Assembly: GCF_025399795.1 (NCBI RefSeq)
Contig: NZ_JAODTZ010000037.1
Coordinates: 35,151 to 99,150 of the forward strand
Source: Streptomyces rhizosphaerihabitans
GTDB taxonomy: Bacteria > Actinomycetota > Actinomycetes > Streptomycetales > Streptomycetaceae
DNA: 64,000 bases
Direction of reading: 5' to 3'
A program made the translations under genes and the position numbers. This document shows positions 59,558 to 64,000 of the stretch, piece after piece (positions within the stretch are counted from its first letter, which is position 1; every line of letters starts with the position of its first letter). A model generated the notes under the pieces. That model was given only the letters and a program-made list of their open reading frames with translations, was not told where the DNA came from and searched no databases.

Positions 59558-61319
59558 AGGACTTGCCGATCAATAACTCGCCGTCTTGATCTCCGGTTTG
59601 GGGATACCGAGGCGTGCGGTGAGGTCTGCGAGATCGTCGAGGGTGGCCAATCGCGTCTCGGCGGGTTCGATGGCGTGTCCGATGTCGTGGAGGAGTCGGC
59701 GGGTTTGGCTGATGGCCCGGTTGAGAGTCACGGGTGTCACGGTGAAGAGCGGGGCGATGACGACCTGGGGGATCTTGAACCTCTGGTAGAGGACGGTGGC
59801 CAGGAGTCGGTCGACGAGGGTGAGGCCGGGGCGTCGACCGGTGTAGAGGCCGGCGGCAGGTGTCTTCTGCCGGTCGCCGCCGCGTCGCTGATGGAGGTCT
59901 GCTTCCCGCTGAGCCGCGCGGGCCGCTGCCAACTCGGTGACCAGCGAGTCCCACTGCTCGTGCGGGATGCCGGTGAGGGCGGGATGGGTCAGCCAGTCGC
60001 GGCCGGGGCCGGCTTCGTTCTGGGGCGGGATCGGAAGGACGCCGTCCCGGCGGTGTTCCTGGGGGTGGAGGGTGTAGTTCCAGTCGCCGTGCCAGTCATG
60101 GCGACTCAGTGGCAGGACGTTCAGCTGCCCGTCACTGATGCGGACGCCGGTCTCGTAGAGGGCGGTGTCGAGTTCGGCGCGGACTGTCAGTCCCGTGCGG
60201 GTGGTGGTCGCTGCGATGCTGTTCACGATGACTTCATGGCTGGTCAGCGGCCTGCCCCGCCAGTTCATCGTGATATGGGAGAACAGGCGGTGCTCGATTC
60301 GGTTCCACTTAGATGTGCCCGGAGGAAAGTGACACACGGTGATCTCCAGGCCCGTCTCGACAGCCAGCGCGGCCAGCTCGAACTTCCAGGCCCGGGTGCG
60401 GTAGCCGTTGGAACCGCCCGCGTCCGCAGTGATCAGCAGACGGTGCGAGCGCGGGTAGGTGTCGCGCCCAACCGCGTGCCACCAGCGGCGGACGGAGGCG
60501 ACGGCGAAGGCCGCGGTATCGTGGTCGGTGCCGACGTTGACCCAGCCCGTGTCCGCGGTCAGGTCGTAGATCCCATATGGGACCGCCTTGCCCAGATCGG
60601 CATCGGGAAAGTCGTGGGTGCGAACCCGGACCGGATCACCTTCGCGACGCCACTCGTGGCCGGCGTTTTTGTAGTTGCCGACCAACTCCTTCTTCTTGGT
60701 GTCCACGCTGATCACCGGGTCTCCGGCGGCCTGGAAGTCCTTGGCCTGGTCGTTGATATAGGCGAACTGTGCATCGCGGTCCGGGTGTTGGGCACCTTCG
60801 ATGGTCTTGGCGTTGCCTTGGAGACTGAAACCCTCCTCGCGCAGCACGGCCGCCACGGTGTCCGCCGAGACCCGGTGCCCCTGCCGGGTCAGCTCGGCAG
60901 CCAGTTGCCGGGTCGACTTCGTCGTCCAGCGCAGCGGCGACATCGGGTCCCCGCGTGCATCCGGTTCCACCAAGGCCAGCAACGCGGGCCGAAGGCCCGG
61001 ATCCAGGTCCACCGCACGCTTGCGGCCCCCACCGGACCGGCGCACCCGTCCCAACGGCGCCTCGCCGGAATCCAGTTCTGTCACCCCGCACGACACGGTT
61101 CCCTCCCGGACTCCGGCCGCACGAGCGACGAGCCTGATGCCTCCATGGCCCAGCGACCGTGCTTCTGCTCCTATGGCCAGCCGCCGCTGCCGCTCGTCGA
61201 GATGCGGGAACAGCGTCGCAAACTTCGCGGCCAGGGCCACCTCGATCCCCTCCGGACTCCCCATACCATGGCAACGAGCCTCGGAGCCGGAAGCGACGGC
61301 TTGTTCCCCGGCAAGTCCT
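59558..61319. mobile_element. ISAzo13-like insertion sequence
   Basis: AGGACTTGCCG (59558-59568) and CGGCAAGTCCT (61309-61319) are the inverted ends of a 1,762-bp element that holds a single long transposase gene. It abuts the IS4-like remnant with no spacer. The right end is followed by AACTAC, so I see no clean target duplication. Confidence 0.82.
59570..61264 (-). CDS. ISAzo13-family transposase, apparently intact
   Basis: The 564-residue protein is a full-length ISAzo13/Rhodopirellula-type transposase. It has an N-terminal helix-turn-helix region and DDE core motifs in VISVDTKKKELVGNYKN, LLITADAGGSNGYRTR and PGTSKWNRIEHRLFSH. The C-terminal extension has a helix-turn-helix of its own, LTLVDRLLATVLYQRFKIPQ. 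It is the only transposase of the four here that shows no damage, so this element may be the youngest. Confidence 0.9.
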   Translation of the reverse strand: MGSPEGIEVALAAKFATLFPHLDERQRRLAIGAEARSLGHGGIRLVARAAGVREGTVSCGVTELDSGEAPLGRVRRSGGGRKRAVDLDPGLRPALLALVEPDARGDPMSPLRWTTKSTRQLAAELTRQGHRVSADTVAAVLREEGFSLQGNAKTIEGAQHPDRDAQFAYINDQAKDFQAAGDPVISVDTKKKELVGNYKNAGHEWRREGDPVRVRTHDFPDADLGKAVPYGIYDLTADTGWVNVGTDHDTAAFAVASVRRWWHAVGRDTYPRSHRLLITADAGGSNGYRTRAWKFELAALAVETGLEITVCHFPPGTSKWNRIEHRLFSHITMNWRGRPLTSHEVIVNSIAATTTRTGLTVRAELDTALYETGVRISDGQLNVLPLSRHDWHGDWNYTLHPQEHRRDGVLPIPPQNEAGPGRDWLTHPALTGIPHEQWDSLVTELAAARAAQREADLHQRRGGDRQKTPAAGLYTGRRPGLTLVDRLLATVLYQRFKIPQVVIAPLFTVTPVTLNRAISQTRRLLHDIGHAIEPAETRLATLDDLADLTARLGIPKPEIKTASY

Positions 61320-61376
61320 AACTACCCGGCCTTGGGTCAAGGCCCCCCCCTTTGGCGATGATGACCCACTACCGAC

Positions 61377-61420
61377 CTGATAAGAATGAGGCCACAGGTT
61401 CAAATCCTGTTGGCCCCACC
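61377..61420 (+). other. 3' half of a tRNA-Ile gene: attachment-site scar
   Basis: The stretch starts with an anticodon loop CTGATAA (61377-61383, anticodon GAT) and runs through the T-arm ACAGG-TTCAAAT-CCTGT (61394-61410) to an acceptor strand TGGCCCC-A-CC. No 5' half (GGGGCCA...) lies upstream. The upstream bases do not pair with GAATG of the anticodon stem. Integrative elements of actinomycetes commonly use the 3' half of a tRNA as attB, so this is most likely att. Confidence 0.75.
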
Positions 61421-61424
61421 GGTT

Positions 61425-61460
61425 CGAAGACCCTTGACCCATCCCGGTCGGGGGTCTTCG
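61425..61460 (+). terminator. Terminator following the tRNA-Ile fragment
   Basis: CGAAGACCC (61425-61433) pairs with GGGTCTTCG (61452-61460) over 18 bases, four bases after the CCG that follows the fragment. A tRNA terminator at the usual distance suggests that the DNA to the right keeps the original chromosomal context of the tRNA. Confidence 0.7.
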
Positions 61461-61578
61461 GCGTTCACGGCCCCTTGTCCACAGGAGGCGGACTGGGTCG
61501 GCCGATTCCTGCCGGAAGTGGGCCGACGGCAGACGGGATGGGAGCTGAGGTGGGTGGGCGCGAGTGGGATCATCACGT

Positions 61579-61842
61579 ATGACATTGATGAAGTACATGA
61601 CAAGCGCCAAGGATGAGCGATGGTGGATACAGGGTCTCGGGCTCACGGCCGCAGCGGTCTGGGCCGGCGCCCGCGCGTTGGGTAACGGGCGACCGCCACT
61701 ACTTCGGGTGGGCTTCGGCGCAGCGGCGATCTGTTTCCTGGCTGCACTTGCAGGACTCATCATCGACCGAATGCGAGCAGCCAGGCGAGGCCGCAGAGGT
61801 TCCGCGGATGACGCTGCCGCGGGCGAGCCGCAAGAGCCTTGA
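61579..61842 (+). CDS. Small membrane protein of unknown function
   Basis: The 87-residue protein has two hydrophobic segments, LGLTAAAVWAGARAL and GFGAAAICFLAALAGLII, and a basic, Ala/Gly-rich tail. I take the ATG at 61579; a GTG at 61564 is possible. No family is recognised. The 120-bp gap to the left holds the end of the tRNA terminator. Confidence 0.55.
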   Translation: MTLMKYMTSAKDERWWIQGLGLTAAAVWAGARALGNGRPPLLRVGFGAAAICFLAALAGLIIDRMRAARRGRRGSADDAAAGEPQEP

Positions 61843-61999
61843 TCGATGCGGTTTCGAGGGGGTCGCGGGGTGCCACTTCCGTGCCAGAACGGACGGGGAC
61901 TCACGGGTAATCGAGGTACGCCAAGGTGCGTACCTCCCCACGCCGCCCAAGGCAGGGATTCCCAGGTCAGACCTGTGATCCCCCAACTTCGCTCCTAAA

Positions 62000-62075
62000 G
62001 TGGTGGTCGGCCGGCAGGGCAGGTGGCTGTACAGCATCGAAGTACAGCCACCATTGCGACCAGACCGACCACCAC
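62000..62075. repeat. Nested perfect hairpin in a gene-free gap
   Basis: Outer arms GTGGTGGTCGG (62000-62010) and CCGACCACCAC (62065-62075) enclose inner arms GGTGGCTGTAC (62022-62032) and GTACAGCCACC (62042-62052), each 11 bp and perfect. The two stems are separated by 11- and 12-base internal strands, with a nine-base apical loop. It lies in the 452-bp gap 61843-62294, which shows no gene. Confidence 0.8.
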
Positions 62076-62294
62076 CGGCCCTGAGCGACCGTCTGACGTG
62101 CCCGGCAGACCTCAGTGACCGTCGCGCCCATAGTTCGCACCGAGGGGCGTCGATCCCGGTCGTCGGGTCGCCTCGGCCATTGAAACTGCGCCATCCGAGC
62201 GGTAGCGGGCAGCCAGTACCGGGGAGGGAATCAGGCTCGAAGGTCGACGTAGTACGGTTCCGCTCCCATGACCCAACTCACTGGGGAGTTCCGC

Positions 62295-62536
62295 ATGGCC
62301 AGCTACGAAGTACACGCCCAAGCCGCGAGCGATCTCTTGGCACCGATCAAGATCGGAAAGCTGGCCTCATATGAAACCCGCGCCCAGGTTGCACAGGTCG
62401 AAGCCCTACTGGCACTCGCCGCAGCCGTCGCCGGTCGTCAGACGGGATCGTCATTGCAACCGCCACAGTCCGAGCGTTAGCCGGCTTCGATGTGGATGAC
62501 GCTCCACGGCTCTACGCCGAGACGGGCCCCAAGTGA
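62295..62536 (+). pseudogene. Small uncharacterised gene with probable frameshift
   Basis: The ATG at 62295 is six bases after GGGGAG and starts MASYEVHAQAASDLLAPIKI. In that frame the product stops at 62480 after 61 residues, with an untypical ending (GRQTGSSLQPPQSER). A second frame gives DGIVIATATVRALAGFDVDD and ends at TGA 62534-62536, with better codon use. A one-base loss near 62435 would join them into one gene of about 80 codons. I do not recognise the family. Confidence 0.5.
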
Positions 62537-63096
62537 TCGCGGCTTCCCAAGCTGATGGCTCAGGCAGTGTGCTCACGGGCTGGGCGTCCTAGCTTCCTCT
62601 GATCGACGACACCTCAACAGCGTGGCTGAGGCCGGTGGGGGTGCAGCGAGGCACACGCGCGCCTGGTCGGTCAACTGACGCGCTGTTGTGGCGGGCTTTC
62701 GTCGGCTGCGGCTGAGAACGGACCGCGACCAAGGTTCCGACCATCCGCCGAACGAAGCCACGCACCGGCAAAGTTGGGGGCCCAGCAGAGCTGTGAGCCG
62801 TTGTGCGGCCACCCGTGGGCGAACGCGTGACCCACTCCGTGCACGGCTCCGCCACCGAGCACAGGGCACCGATCCCTCGTTCACTCGTTCGGCACCTTGG
62901 GGTGCGCGAGATCATCTGTGTCCACCTAACGTCGCTATGTGTGTCCAATCGCTACGCACAGCGGTTGGCCCTGAGTCCGACGCGACGGTTGAACATCCCT
63001 CACCGTTATCCGGACTGCCAGATACCGGCGGGTGGCCACATCCCTTTGACATGGCCCCCTGCGGCGTCCTGGTCCCCAATCACGAGGAGGACTTCC
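62537..63096. other. Gene-free stretch
   Basis: No frame in these 560 bases has a ribosome-binding site and consistent codon use. Open frames on both strands overlap each other. The only clear signal is GAGGAGG at its right end, which serves the next gene. Confidence 0.5.
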
Positions 63097-63477
63097 ATGG
63101 CCCGAATCACTCGCTCGACGCTGGGCCGCTTCCGCCCGCGCCTCCGTTGGTGGTCGCTCAGCGCTGCACTGCTGCTCTCGATAGGCGCGGCGCTGTTGCT
63201 GTTGTCACCAGTCGACGGGCAAGCAAAGGCGAAAAGCCCCACGGCGGCCGTGGCCGTCTCAAGTAATGCCATGCCTCTGTCCGCCCACACCGGAGGTGGG
63301 ATTGCGGAGCTGACGAAGTGGGAGTACGCGACCGTGCCACTGCTGTTGCACGCGACGAAGCAGATCCTGGACAACTTTGGCGAAGACGGCTGGGAACTCG
63401 TCCAAGTTGTGCCCGCACCTCCTGGCTCAAACAGCGACAACCCTGTGGCCTACCTGAAGCGGCCGAAGTTCGCATGA
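63097..63477 (+). CDS. Membrane-anchored DUF4177-like protein
   Basis: The 126-residue protein has a basic N-terminus, one membrane segment (WWSLSAALLLSIGAALLLLS) and a short linker. The C-terminal domain is KWEYATVPLLLHATKQILDN, then FGEDGWELVQVVPAPP and VAYLKRPK. That domain is close to the small cytosolic DUF4177 protein that sits beside RidA in Streptomyces chromosomes, but here it is exported or anchored. AGGAGG lies six bases before the ATG. The function is unknown. Confidence 0.8.
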   Translation: MARITRSTLGRFRPRLRWWSLSAALLLSIGAALLLLSPVDGQAKAKSPTAAVAVSSNAMPLSAHTGGGIAELTKWEYATVPLLLHATKQILDNFGEDGWELVQVVPAPPGSNSDNPVAYLKRPKFA

Positions 63478-63757
63478 AAGCCAACGCGCCTTGACCTGGT
63501 GACGGACACGTCCACAGGGCGGGCGTCCTCCGTCGCGCGGCCGTCTCGGTTTCCGTCTCATTCAGCACCGTTCACGGCCGTTCAGACGAGACCCGGAGCC
63601 GGGCCCACCTCGGTCGCCAACCGCCCATGAACCCAGGTGAACGCTCCCGAACGACGCCCACCACCCCACCACCACAGTTGGAAAGCGAGCGGGGGTCCTG
63701 CCGAAGAGCGCCCGTATGCCTCGCGCATGGCCGGCGGGACTAGGATCCCAGTCGGGC

Positions 63758-63832
63758 GAAGTTGTAGCGCAGAGGTAGTCGCACGCGGTCTCCAAAATCG
63801 CGAGGACGCCGGTTCGAATCCGGTCGGCTTCG
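63758..63832 (+). tRNA. Atypical tRNA-Trp (CCA)
   Basis: The 75-base gene folds as a cloverleaf. GAAGTTG pairs with CGGCTTC (two G-U), the anticodon stem GCGGT/ATCGC holds loop CTCCAAA with anticodon CCA, and the T-arm is GCCGG-TTCGAAT-CCGGT. The D-stem is short (GCG/CGC). CCA is not encoded at the 3' end. The acceptor differs from the usual Streptomyces tRNA-Trp, and the gene lies in accessory DNA, so I think it is a mobile-element copy. Confidence 0.75.
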
Positions 63833-63895
63833 TCCGCCCCAGCTGCGGCGTCCATGTACACGTCCCAACGGTCGCCTTTCGTTAGAGTTCGCCGC

Positions 63896-64000
63896 ATGAT
63901 CAGCGATGTCCTGGCCTGTCCTGAGTGCAGCCAGCCGATGAGGTCTGGTGGACTCGTGCTCTCCAAGCGCGAGGACGACGGTCGGCGGACCTGCCGATCA
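63896..64000 (+). CDS. Zinc-ribbon protein, cut by the window edge
   Basis: The ATG at 63896 opens MISDVLACPECSQPMRSGGL and stays open to the window end. CPEC and a later Cys in RRTCR suggest a small zinc ribbon. The ribosome-binding site is weak. Too little is present to name it. Confidence 0.45.
   Translation, partial: MISDVLACPECSQPMRSGGLVLSKREDDGRRTCRS

Noticed and set aside
62589..62948. 119-codon minus-strand frame in the accessory end
   Set aside because: It overlaps other open frames of equal quality, has no ribosome site and shows no motif.
52262..63832. A complete prophage or integrative element
   Set aside because: No integrase, replication, portal, capsid or transfer gene is visible. 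Only fragments and IS elements support past mobility.

Overview
The window reads as a chromosomal segment of a Streptomyces or close relative. Codon third positions are almost all G or C, GTG and occasional TTG starts follow purine-rich ribosome binding sites, and the gene set is typical of the genus: the tyrosinase pair melC1/melC2, a clpP3/clpP4 pair with a PopR-type regulator, a streptophobe-family membrane protein, several Ser/Thr kinases, XRE/DUF5753 regulators and secreted hydrolases.

Layout. 0-9 kb: an alpha-galactosidase (GH36), a lipoprotein, a translationally coupled trio (GntR regulator, lipocalin-like protein, GMC oxidoreductase) and a secreted GH64 beta-1,3-glucanase whose promoter carries a perfect LacI-type palindrome. 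9-22 kb: sulfite-oxidase-like enzyme, TetR/FMN-reductase divergent pair, AIM24 protein, M4 protease, polyprenyl synthase with a coupled TPR protein, a kinase-fold phosphotransferase, XRE/SDR divergent pair, AlkB-like dioxygenase, and an MFS-TetR operon with two tandem perfect operators. 22-36 kb: a 17-bp minisatellite, an FAD monooxygenase, melC1C2, a kinase fused to a PQQ propeller, RNase HI, VOC proteins, alcohol dehydrogenase, GAF-PP2C phosphatase, F420-type nitroreductase-like protein, epoxide hydrolase, and clpP3-clpP4-popR. 36-52 kb: a DUF6777 protein, a streptophobe protein, an operon resembling mycobacterial PknF/Rv1747 (FHA-ABC transporter plus kinase), small stress-type proteins, an aldo/keto reductase with divergent LysR regulator, DinB/mycothiol-type enzyme, adenosine deaminase, a nine-unit 25-bp repeat array, a PAP2 phosphatase behind a 20-codon leader, and a BASS transporter.

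52.4-64 kb is accessory DNA. A sphingomyelinase-like gene stops after 54 codons and is followed by visibly lower-GC DNA. That DNA holds an XRE regulator with a DUF6879 partner and five TGTTCTC operator-like repeats, a frameshifted zinc-ribbon gene, and the C-terminal part of a phage tail tape-measure/lysin-type gene cut by an IS701-like element. Next come an IS5-like, a decayed IS4-like and an intact ISAzo13-like element, packed end to end. The nest abuts a 44-bp tRNA-Ile 3' half that looks like an attachment-site scar. Beyond it lie small orphan genes, a nested hairpin, a membrane-anchored DUF4177-like protein and an atypical tRNA-Trp.

Most functional units are small regulator-plus-target modules, and many have a visible dyad in the shared promoter. 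Function calls rest on motif recognition by eye; no database search was run.
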